Shown here in pieces: positions 50,773 through 61,315 of a DNA stretch of 64,000 nt. The position numbers were made by a program, and so were the translations under genes. The DNA comes from Sacculina carcini (lineage: Eukaryota; Arthropoda; Thecostraca; Sacculinidae). Location of the stretch: assembly GCA_916048095.2 (NCBI GenBank), contig OU696580.1:5846608-5910607 (forward strand), given 5' to 3'. Positions within the stretch are counted from its first letter, which is position 1; each line of letters opens with the position of its first letter. The notes beneath the pieces are model-generated. The model was not told the origin of the DNA, searched no databases, and was given only the letters and a program-made list of their open reading frames with translations.

Positions 50773-51506
50773 GTGTGTGTGTGTGTGTGTGTGTGTGTGC
50801 TGGTGTGTGTGTGTGTGTGTGCTGTCTCGCGAGCGTGTGCTTTTTATTTCACGGTTTCAGGCAAGCGAGTACAAAGTTAATTTTTGTGATTTTATTGTTG
50901 AAGGATACTATGCCAAACTGAGCTTGTATTTTAGTCATCTCAAAGAACAGATGTGCTGTGTTTTTGGCAGAATCTCCCTCTCCTCATGAATGCGACGATT
51001 TTTGAGTCACATTCTTTTTGCGTGTGCGTGTTTGTGTGTGTTTTATTGATGTTCGGTGTTTTCGCTCGTTTGTTGGCGTCAATCCACGTTCCGCGCGTTT
51101 GCGTTTATATATCGTGTTTTGTGTGAGTTTTCAATCGTTCATAATCTGGTTCCGCTTCGTTTTCGTTTCAAATATATTTTCAAAAACACGTGGTATTGTT
51201 ATACAGGAACTCCTCCGATTGCATGTCAATGTCAAATCGAATCAGTCACTACTTCCACCTCGAATCGACACAGAAAAACATCAAAAACAAGAAAAAACCT
51301 CATTGCCCAATATATTACCCATTCATAAACCCTTATGTAAATCTCATACAAGATGTGGTGTATATAATAAGCCCAGTGTGTGCGTGAGACGATTTTAGCG
51401 TGTGACCGGCGTGAATTCAAAACCGGACAATATCAAAGCGTTGATACTGGACCGTGCAGCTTCAAACGACCCCCTGCAAATAAAAAAAAACAATTGTGTT
51501 AGCTTT
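48918..51506. other. Convergent intergenic region, TRIM-NHL and MFE2
   Basis: Contains (GT)n tracts (49446-49480, 50738-50822) and an (AT)n tract (49767-49831). Open frames here are low-complexity or have no recognisable similarity. The 3' UTRs of both genes must lie here. A minus-strand AATAAA occurs near 51041-51046. Confidence 0.5.
49767..49831. repeat. (AT)n microsatellite
   Basis: Uninterrupted alternating AT over about 65 bp. Confidence 0.95.
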
Positions 51507-51945
51507 TCAAAACCTCAGTTTTCCAATATTGCGCGCGCCATTAGCAGCACACTCGCCTGAGATGACAATGTCGTTGGTAGTGGCTGAGCGACAGCGGAAC
51601 AACACTGTGTCACAATTATCACCAGCATCATCATCATCATCATCACGACCAGTGTGTGATGTCCAACTATCCACCAGCAAACTGTCTCCCACCACGAACG
51701 GCCGACTAAAACGAGCCTAAACAAACCAACAATAACACACACACACACACATACACATGCAATATAAACATAATACACACACACTGACACACACACACAA
51801 TTCACATGCAATATCAACATAATACACACACACGTAACGTAAATGCAATATAAACATACACGCAATACACACACACACACACAAACAAATATACACATAC
51901 AATACACGTACACATTACGTAACATTAAGTGAAAATGTATGTGCA

Positions 51946-51983
<38 letters not shown>

Positions 51984-54900
51984 TGTTTGTGTGTGTGCCA
52001 GTGTGTTTATTACTGCGTATGTAAACGGGAATGTCTGTTTGTGTTTGTGCGTATATGTACTTGTCTGTTTTGTGTGTGTTTGTGTGTGTCTGCGCGTGAT
52101 TGTGTATGTGTATGACTCTTGTGCTTGAGTGTGTGTGTGTGTGTACGTGTGTCAGTAAGTGTGTCAGTATGTGTGTCAGTGTGTGTGTGTGTATGTGACC
52201 TGAACACTGTGGAATGCCAGTGGTTGGTCGGCGGCATAATGTTTCATCAGCGTTGTTACACAGCCACTCAGCGAGCATAGACCGTGTAATATCGGCGGTC
52301 CACCGCCCATCACTGCCTGCGATACTTCAGGATCAATATGCAACGGATTACGATCCCCTGTCAGACGATACAACGCCGCCTAACACTCACACACACAACA
52401 CAAACAACACAACTATATAAAAACATATAAACAAACAATAACAAACACACACACACACACATAAATTCACAAACACACATAAACACTGACACACACAAAC
52501 ACACACTGACACACACTGACACACACAAACACAAACACACACTGACACACACTGACACACATAAACACACACTGACACACACTGACACACACAAACACAC
52601 ACAAACACACACTGACACACAAACACACATTGACACACATAAACACACGCTGACACACACAAACACACATAACTACTGACACACACAAACACACACTGAC
52701 ACACACAAACACACACTGACACACACAAACACAAACTGACACACACAAACACACACTGACACACACAAACACACACTGACACACACAAACGCACATAAAC
52801 ACTGACAAACAAAAACACACACAAACACACGCTGACACACACAAACACACGCTGACACACACAAACACACACTGACACAGTGGTGGCGCACCTGGTCGAC
52901 AGTGGTGGCGAAAGTGGCGCGGTGTTGAGGCTCAGTGTGGGGCAGTTGAGTCGGAGTGAGCGAGTGAGAAGAACTGGACCGGCCGCCGAAACCGCCGGCA
53001 CCGAGAATAAACAACGATACCTGCTGTACTGCGTATAACTCACCACTGCGCATATCTTCCGCACTAACTAAATACACACACACACACACACACACACACA
53101 TAAACACATACATAGACATAGATAAACACAAATAGACACACACACACAAATACAAATATATACACTGACACACACACACACACATACACAGACATACATA
53201 AACACACACGCACATACACATACACTTATACACAAATATATACACTGACACACACACACACACATACACTTAGACACAAATATATACACTGACACACACA
53301 CATACACAGACATACATAAGCACACACGCACATACACATACACTTATACACAAATATATACACTGACACACACACACACACACATATAAATACACTTAGA
53401 CACAAATATATATACACATATAATCAGCGATACCGTACATATTTTAATATTGTGTTGGTAAGCCCAGACCGGCGTAATGCAAATGTTTCGCAAACTCGCA
53501 TCTTGAAGTGATCTTTAAAAACACACCCAGCTGTAGTGTGAAAGTCAGTTGGCTAATGAACCTTTGAGTAGAATGACGGCTCCTTTTGCTCCCTTGTCAA
53601 GAATATCGACCACGGAGAAATTCACCTTCACGTCGCCGCTGACAGGCAGAGGTTTGATAAGGCGCAAATAATGTTCCGCATGAAGAATCTGCACATCACA
53701 ATAATAATAATAATAATAATACAGATGCAATGACGAATACAAAAGCAGATCGATTTTGGGAAAATAATAGAAAAATATGTATATTAGTATGAAATTAACA
53801 ATATTAACATGTATATGGATAGAATTACAAATAAGATATGGGGAAAACCAACTTGATTTGTTCGCTATAGAAAAATTCAACCTCATCTGATTCGATGAAA
53901 TCTTCGATGACCAAATTAGAAATGAACAATTAACTCACAGAAAAAGTGGTGAAGAGAAAATGTTTGAGAGTCCCTGATGAAGAGAAAATGTTTGAGAGTT
54001 CTGATGAAGAGAAAATGTTTGAGAATCCCTGTTACCTGGCCAATGTTGACGGGGAATCCGGGCAGTGAAGCTAGTGATTCGTAGTGCAGCGCGTTCATAA
54101 ACAAACACGAAAACATCGGGTGCACGCAGAAGCGCTCATTATTCTCATAGAGCAGTTGTAGTGCGTGAGGTTGAGAGAGAGATACTCCCACACTGAGCGC
54201 AAATAAGATGGTCTGTTGGCTGTCGTACGTGTATCGGACAGAAGGCAAAGTGGCGCCTATTGCTCGCTCCACATTGACACCTGCGTCATTAATCCCCTCA
54301 TCCTCACTGGTATTTGCCTGTGACTTGCTCGCAACAGAAGCGGTGGCGGCATTTGTCAGTTGATCAGCCAACATCATCAAGTGTTCCGTCGCCGATCCTG
54401 GATAACATGCCTTACCGCCAGCGAAGGAAGAATACTGGGACATTGCAGAGTCAAAGTTTGCCGTCTCGTTCCATCGTTGCAACACGTTCTCCATTGTCAG
54501 TTGCTCGATGGGCGAGTGAACTACACCAGCGCTGCGTTGCCAGCGATACACGGCCACGCTTCCTCCGCCTGTCTCGACCACGGCGCCGTTCACCGGACAC
54601 TGGCGGTGACACAGCACCGCCACCACGGGAGCCACACAGCTAGGTGATAATTGGGCCGCCAGAGAGTCCGGCAGAAGATCGGTCGTGAGACGGGACAGGG
54701 CGGACGGCACGACTACGTTGACGAGAATATTACGACCAGCTCCCTCCACACTCAATGTGCGAGCCAGACCTATCAGTGCACACTTGGCAGCACTGGTAAC
54801 ACACACACACACACACACACACTCATTTCATTTCATTTATTAAAGCATTTGTAAAGCGCAATACACACATCATGTCTCAATTGCGCTGATATAAACATTT

Positions 54901-56791
54901 AACACCACATACATTCATGTACAATCACATGCATATTCAAATATATACTTCGTATTTACAAAGCAGGACAATACAATACAGGCAGAACACAGACACACAC
55001 ACACACACACACGTACACGAGCTCATCGGCAAATACCTTGGACGGACACACACACACAAACACATTACTTTATATTAAGACATTTACATCTCACTTTCCG
55101 TCTGAACGTCTCAAAAGCACTCACACACACATACACATTTCGATTATTATTTCATACTGAAAAGCCTGTATAATGAGTGCAATAAAAGCCGTTTGCTATA
55201 ATTTTCTCTACACACACACACACAGACATACATACAGATAGAACTGGCAACAATTAAAGTGGCAACAATTAATGCGGCACCTGTAGTTGGCCTGGCCAAA
55301 GTTGCCAAACAGAGCCGACGCAGATGAGGTGAACACCAGGCGTCCATATTGCTGTTGGCGCATGTGAGGCCAGGCGGCTCGTGTTGTTACAAATACAGCG
55401 CGCAAATGCACTCGCACCACGGCGTCTGGTAGTCAATCATGACACACATAAACACATAAGCACACACACACACACAAGCACACAAACACACACACATATA
55501 TAAGCACACACACACACACATATAAGTACACACAATCACACATAAGCACACACATAAGTACACACACACACACAACATAACACAAGCACACACACATAAG
55601 CACACACACACACAAGCACACACACACACACACACACACATAAACACACACACACACACACACACACACGCGCGCGTGCAGAACGAGATATCCCTCACTC
55701 ATATCCCACATTGATAGCGTTGAGCAGACCAGATGTGTCCTTCATTCGTTTTCATATTCTACCAGAGCGTTTGTACGTGTATGTGTAAATATATGCAACA
55801 AAAATCTTTTCAAGCATTGATTATACGGCGTACGATTGTGCATTGTGCAATATGTGTGGTGTTTGGCTATATGTATATGAAGGTATAGACTGGTTACTTG
55901 AGTGTCAACCAAAGACACTGTTGTGAGATTACAGATTGGAAATACAAAGATAAAACATCAGGAAGTGCCGTTGAAAAGGCCGTCTTCCCGCCTATCATGT
56001 GATGTGATATGAGAGCGAATATTCAGCACATTCGGTGTTGTTTTGCGGCTGATACTGAACAACACACTGACCCCATTCGTCGGCGGTCATCTTGGCGAAA
56101 CTTTTGTCGCGCAGAATTCCCGCGTTGTTGATGACAACATCGATTCGGCCCAGCCGTTCGACAGTATCGGCAATGATTCTGTCTCCCTGCTCGACCGAGT
56201 GATAACTTGCAACTGCCTTGCCGCCTGATCATCACATACAAACACAGGCCGTAAAAACCTCTATTTCAGCGACAAGTCGTTCTATTTTTAAACATTCACT
56301 CCTAGTGTCTTCTAACCAATCTGCCTCTCTATTTTACAAGGTGCCTCCCTATTTTATTACTGACTGACTTATTTATTAAGTCAAGGTGCCTCTCTATTTT
56401 ACAATTGTTCCCCCAATGTTCTGTTCTCTGCTATGTGCCGTTCAAATAGAGATTGCAGGCGTGTGTGTGTGTGTGTGTTGAGTCTTGCTAGCACCTTGCT
56501 GAGTGATCTCCTGAACGACGGAGTCGGCAGCGTTGTGAGTGCAGCCGGTGCCGTCTCGCGCCGAGCCGAGGTCATTGACCACAACCGTAGCACCGCGCGA
56601 CGCCAACAATAACGCATACTCGCGCCCCAAACCTGCACCACACACACACACACACATATATGAACCGTATATCCCCCTCCCCATTTCAGAATTAGAATTA
56701 GAATCGAAAATTATACTTGATTCAACTATAATGACTCACCTCCGCCGGCGCCAGTGACCACGGCAACCTGATTATCAAAACGCAAATCCAT
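51507..56791 (-). CDS. HSD17B4: Peroxisomal multifunctional enzyme type 2 (MFE2/HSD17B4-like), without SCP2 domain, 9 exons
   Basis: Exons on minus: 56791-56740, 56632-56495, 56224-56072, 55425-55281, 54792-54036, 53688-53562, 53067-52892, 52379-52200, 51716-51507, joining in phase to 645 residues. N-terminal 3-hydroxyacyl-CoA dehydrogenase (SDR): VTGAGGGLGREYA, NDLG, NNAG, and the catalytic set Ser149 (TSSAS), Tyr162 and Lys166 (ANYSAAK). The hotdog enoyl-CoA hydratase 2 part follows: [26 protein letters not shown], and [14 protein letters not shown] with Asp525 and His530. ARFSRPF and NDIVIS match the end of the family's hydratase domain. It acts in peroxisomal beta-oxidation. The SCP2-like domain of the 736-residue human enzyme is absent, as in insect MFE2. 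The protein ends GKLRF, so no standard C-terminal peroxisome signal is present in this model. Confidence 0.92.
51730..51935. repeat. Tandem CA-rich repeat in MFE2 intron 8
   Basis: Units of ATGCAATATAAACATAATAC followed by (CA)n, three to four copies. Confidence 0.75.
51938..52140 (+). mobile_element. Retroelement 3' UTR fragment, family of 12515-13540
   Basis: GT-rich; contains CGTATATGTACTTGTCTGTT and TGTATGACTCTTGTGCTTGA blocks, which also occur in the same order (read on minus) in the copy at 12515-13540. The terminal hairpin is missing. Antisense to MFE2. Confidence 0.7.
52440..52880. repeat. CA-rich minisatellite in MFE2 intron 7
   Basis: Tandem units of ACACACACAAACACACACTG with interruptions. 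Open frames on minus (VSVCVCVCQ) are artefacts. Confidence 0.88.
53075..53420. repeat. CA-rich repeat with longer period in MFE2 intron 6
   Basis: ACACTTATACACAAATATAT followed by ACACTGACACACA and (CA)n recurs several times with a period of about 60-120 bp. Confidence 0.8.
54823..54905 (-). mobile_element. Retroelement tail upstream of MFE2 exon 5
   Basis: On minus: CAGCGCAATTGAGACATGAT, then TATTGCGCTTTACAAATGC, an AATGAAATGAAATGA tail, then (GT)n into the exon 5 acceptor (54793). The tail repeat and hairpin differ from the TAATG family, so this is a related but separate family. Confidence 0.65.
55060..55135 (-). mobile_element. Diverged retroelement tail in MFE2 intron 4
   Basis: ATTAAGACATTTACATCTCA then CGTCTGAACGTCTCAAAAGC resembles the conserved hairpin-tail block of 12515-12585 with many substitutions. 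Confidence 0.6.
55436..55678. repeat. (CA)n-rich microsatellite in MFE2 intron 3
   Basis: ACACACATAAGCACACAC-type units, about 240 bp, starting right at the exon 4 acceptor side. Confidence 0.88.
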
Positions 56792-57540
56792 CCTGCTAAC
56801 AAACCAACCAGTCAGTCAACAAGATTCAAGTACTTTGGTGCCGTGTAGGAACAGTTGTGCACGAACTCACACGAGTTTAGCATACTAGCTAAACTGATAT
56901 TTCTCAAACTCTCTACATCTCTTGAGAGCTTCTGGTACATGGGACCACCGCATGGTGGTAATAGTGCTGGTACTCATCCCATGTCACTGAACTGTGCACT
57001 GACAGTGGGCTTTGAAGTTACACCGGTCGCACTTAATTATGCTGACAATTTTCAATTTGGTCTGATGTCATACCCGCAATTTGGTCTCAGTCATATGCGA
57101 TGCAATAATTTCAAATTATGTGAGAGATCACAAAAAAACCACACCAAGCATCTCGGAAAAATCACCTTAAATTCGCACATGCCGATTGTACATATGCGTT
57201 GAAAATGTATAACAACAACAGCAGAACAAGTATCAAATGAAATATGGGATAGAAATATTTTCCTGGTCATTTGCTAGTGCAATTATTATCATGCATTACC
57301 TTATTAAATGCCGGCATGAAATACAAATACAACATCAATTTTGAATAATTATTCAGTTACTTTCTATTTTTTAATACCATTTTCGGCGTGTCTAGACCAA
57401 TTCGGCGTGCTAGATCGATGCTGTTTTGTTGTTATTCGTGTTTTTTGTACATTATTGACATGAGCTTTTAATTTCACCTGTATTTGCACGCATCCCGACT
57501 CAAGGTTATTGTTGTGCATGTCTGTATGTGCTGTTTCTGT
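56792..57540. promoter_or_regulatory. Upstream region of MFE2
   Basis: No conserved coding segment. The MFE2 promoter and 5' UTR should lie here on minus. Confidence 0.35.
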
Positions 57541-57544
57541 GCAC

Positions 57545-58445
57545 GACGGATAAACTCACAAATGCGAAGTATATGATTGTGGGGGACTTTCATAGTGAAT
57601 TTTTTGCTCGTTGCTCTTAACTGGCTGGATGGACATGTATGAGAGCGGTGCTTCTGTCGATCTGATCAGGTCAGTTGGCTTATTGTTTCCTGGACAATCC
57701 TTTTGCGTCCGATTTTGTTTCACTGCTTAATTCTCTTGCTGATATCAAAATCCACTCCTACTTTAATTCTCCTCCATAATTTTTCTGGTCTTTTCTGGTC
57801 CAATACTTGCCAATTGTACTATTCTCCTCCCGCACCATTCAAGGGCCCCTACTTTTTTCTGCACGTGATTTCAGGTCGTTCTGTCCTATCATTTTTCAAT
57901 CTTTGATGTCTCCCATTACCATTACCACGACATTCATTCCAAATTTTTCTTTCATCTCTCAGTGAAATAAATGAACAATAATTTCCACTGATCACTCGTC
58001 GTGTTCGCTCACAGACCCGTCCCCTCCGTGGCTTTCGTCGTACCTAGTTCAAATACGAACTTCGTCCCGTCGTCTTGAGCGTTTGTGGCGTCGCTCTCGG
58101 TCGCCTAGTGACTGGGACTCTTTTTGCTCTGCTCGACATTCGTTCCTTTCTATACTGACCACGGCCAAAGCCGATTTTTATCAGTCACGCCTTGCAGACT
58201 CTAAAACAGTTGACAGTTGGCAGCTCATCTCCCAATCCAATTTCTGCTTCTACTTTCGCTCAATTCTTCCCTCAACAACTGAATTCGGTTCGTGCCCTAC
58301 TTCCTACAACCACTATAGCTCTCACTCAAACTACTTCATCCTCCACTATGTCTACTTTCTCCCATATCTCGGTAGCTCATACTTATTCTGTGTTGGTATA
58401 TCAAGAACTGAAGGGATGTCAAACATTTGAAAGAATTCGGACAAA
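57545..58445 (+). mobile_element. Degenerate non-LTR retrotransposon: endonuclease end and EN-RT linker
   Basis: Translated pieces in shifting frames include AKYMIVGDFHSEF (the endonuclease 'GDFN' motif) and RRLERLWRRSRSPSDWDSF followed by TTAKADFYQSRL, which is the typical linker before the reverse transcriptase. Stops and frameshifts break it up. Confidence 0.65.
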
Positions 58446-58818
58446 ACTGTAGTATACGACTGAGATAGGCATGATATGAATTCGTAAATGTTTATATGTG
58501 ATTATTGCTATGGATATATTTTGATATGATTATATCTCAAGTGTGATTCCAGGCATGAGCAAAAATACAATACATAATTGACTGAACTGAATTTTGCTCA
58601 ACTTGCACGTTCAGGGCTGGTCTAATTTGGTGATATAACTAGAGTTAAGCGGTTTCAGCGCCGCATGTCACACTCTAGGTCATCCATCGCTGACCAACTC
58701 AACACCAGTCCTGAACATGCAAGGAAAACGGCATTTTACCGACTCAGAAAGCCCCCCGGTCTGAGCTGACTTGGTGCGCTCCTGCTGCAGCACAAGCGTA
58801 CAACACGCCGCTAGCAGT
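58446..58818. other. Intergenic or intronic DNA upstream of the 20-bp array
   Basis: No coding segment or clear repeat recognised. It might be intron of the Smaug gene, whose first exon was not found. Confidence 0.35.
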
Positions 58819-59372
58819 TAGCACCTTCGTGTGTTAGTTAGCACCTTCGTGTGTTAGTTAGCACCTTCGTGTGTTAGTTAGCACCTTCGTGTGTTAGTTA
58901 GCACCTGAGTGTGTTAGTTAGCACCTGAGTGTGTTAGTTAGCACCTTCGTGTGTTAGTTAGCACCTTAGTGTGTTAGTTAGCACCTGAGTGTGTTAGTTA
59001 GCACCTTCGTGTGTTAGTTAGCACCTTCGTGTGTTAGTTAGCACCTTCGTGTGTTAGTTAGCACCTTCGTGTGTTAGTTAGCACCTTCGTGTGTTAGTTA
59101 GCACCTTCGTGTGTTAGTTAGCACCTTCGTGTGTCAGTTAGCACCTTCGTGTGTTAGTTAGCACCTTCGTGTGTTAGTTAGCACCTTCGTGTGTCAGTTA
59201 GCACCTTCGTGTGTTAGTTAGCACCTTCGTGTGTTAGTTAGCACCTTCGTGTGTCAGTTAGCACCTTCGTGTGTTAGTTAGCACCTTCGTGTGTCAGTTA
59301 GCACCTTCGTGTGTTAGTTAGCACCTTCGTGTGTTAGTTAGCACCTTCGTGTGTCAGTTAGCACCTTCGTGC
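58819..59372. repeat. 20-bp minisatellite, about 27.5 units
   Basis: Unit GCACCTTCGTGTGTTAGTTA, exact period 20. Variants: GCACCTGAGT in three units and GTGTCAGTTA in five, with the TCAG variants confined to the right half. Confidence 0.95.
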
Positions 59373-59699
59373 CACCTGCCGCCGGCTCAAATAAACAATC
59401 TACAAAATGTGGCATTACATTGTCTAGCAGTGTATGAGGATGGCGATTGTGTGAACTCAACGAAATGTTACGCCAACAAACCATCGCTCAATTGCTACTA
59501 GAATACTTGATAAAAGAGACCAACAACTGGCAACAAACATCGAGACAACGAGAAACAAACTTATCAACTGCGAATGCGCAATCAATTTCAATCTCGTTTG
59601 TTTGGATATATATATTCCTTCTATCTATATTTTGTGTGTGTGTGTGTGTCTCACACATTCTCACTATAATCGCTGTCTATCTATCTTAGGACCCCGTCT

Positions 59700-59940
59700 T
59701 TACAATAAGCTCTCCCCAACACTGCGTTCTATTACTTCTATCCCTCTTTTATAAAAAAACACTCTAAAAATTTTTTTCTGTTGAAGTCCTATTATATCTT
59801 AGATAACATTGTGTACACTAGCGATGAATATAAGGTGTGATTTTCTCTCTGCTCTCTCCCTCTACATCTTTTACCTTGTGAATGCATGCATTTGTGTTTG
59901 TGTGTGTGTGTGTGTGTGTTAATGTGTGTGTGTGTGTGTC
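59700..59940 (+). mobile_element. Retroelement ORF end and (GT)n tract adjoining Smaug exon
   Basis: ORF-end block (TTCTATTACTTCTATCCCTC, AAAAAACACTCTAAAAA, then AACATTGTGTACACTAGCGA) matches 14610-14720, followed by (CT)-rich and (GT)n sequence that runs into the splice acceptor at 59942. The hairpin tail is absent. Confidence 0.6.
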
Positions 59941-59942
59941 AG

Positions 59943-60352
59943 CGAGTGGCCGTTGTGTCGTCCGTCGTGTGGGTTCGAGGAGCAGTGTGCCTTGCTAACG
60001 GTGTGGTTCGGCGTGTGGCCGACGGCTGAAAGACTCGTGTGTGTCAGTGCACTTATCGACCGTATGACCGACTCGCAGGTAGCTGGCGCATAGGCGTAGC
60101 TAGTTATTTTAATCAGGCGGGGACAAATAATTTACCAAAACATGAATAGCAAATGTAGTGGCTATATGTGGCAGTATTTTTCATTTAACCCCATATGGGC
60201 TTACATGAGTTGAGTTTATAACCCACTTTACCCCTCTCTCTGACTACTCCTTTGATGGGAAGTAGCAAGGAACAGAATCAGTGACAGTTGTATTATTAAT
60301 TTTATTATTAATTGTTATCAATAAACTACTGGTGTGAGTGTGTGTAGATGGT

Positions 60353-60411
<59 letters not shown>

Positions 60412-60569
60412 TGTGTGTGTGTGTCTATGTATGTATGTATATGTATGTGTGTGTGTGTGTGTAGATGGTGTGTGTATGTGTGTGTATCTATGTCTATGTA
60501 TGTGTGAGTTTGTAGGTGGTGTGTGTGTTTGTCTATGTATGTGTGAGTTTGTAGGTGGTGTGTGTGTAT

Positions 60570-60642
<73 letters not shown>

Positions 60643-61247
60643 AGTATGTAGATGGTGTGTGTATGTGTGTGTGTGTGTGTATGTATGTGTATGTATATGT
60701 ATGTATGTGTGTGTGTATGTGTGTGTAGATGGTGTGTGTGCGCTCAATGTTGGCGTCGCGGTTACAAAACAGATCTGATACGGTGGCACAAGAGGCTGGC
60801 GCTAATGACTCAGGTATCCTGTCCATGTTGCCACATAATAATACCATTTTATATCATGTAACACGCTCCATTACTGGCCTATTGACTAATTGATCCATTG
60901 ATCCGCTAATATATTGATTTATTGATCCATTGATCCCGTAATCTTTCAACTTATTGCTCTGTTGATTGCTGGTAATCTAAAACTAATGAAGAAAGAAGCA
61001 GTAGAAATACACAATGAATCCAATTGAATTATCAAATATAAAAGCCTAATTGACACTCGTATATATATATACCGTATATTTCGGCGTATAAGGCGACCGT
61101 CAGATAAGACGAGGTACAAAATTAGAGCAAATTTTTAAGGTCAAGGTTAATTCAAGGTCTGACTTTTATATCGGTTGTATAAGACGACCCACAATTTTTA
61201 AGGGTGATTTTTTGACTTTAAGGGTCGTCTTATACGCCGAAATATAC

Positions 61248-61315
<68 letters not shown>

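Noticed and set aside
49927-51398. Several open frames of 80-180 codons between TRIM-NHL and MFE2
   Set aside because: Low-complexity from (GT)n or with no recognisable domain. No SCP2-like segment was found among them.
51400-51473. Extra terminal exon of MFE2 after a strong pyrimidine-tract acceptor
   Set aside because: About 26 codons open, without SCP2 similarity or a peroxisome signal. Kept only as a possible alternative 3' end.
58819-59372. Regular 20-bp repeats as a possible CRISPR array
   Set aside because: The repeats are directly abutting with no unique spacers, and the locus is eukaryotic.
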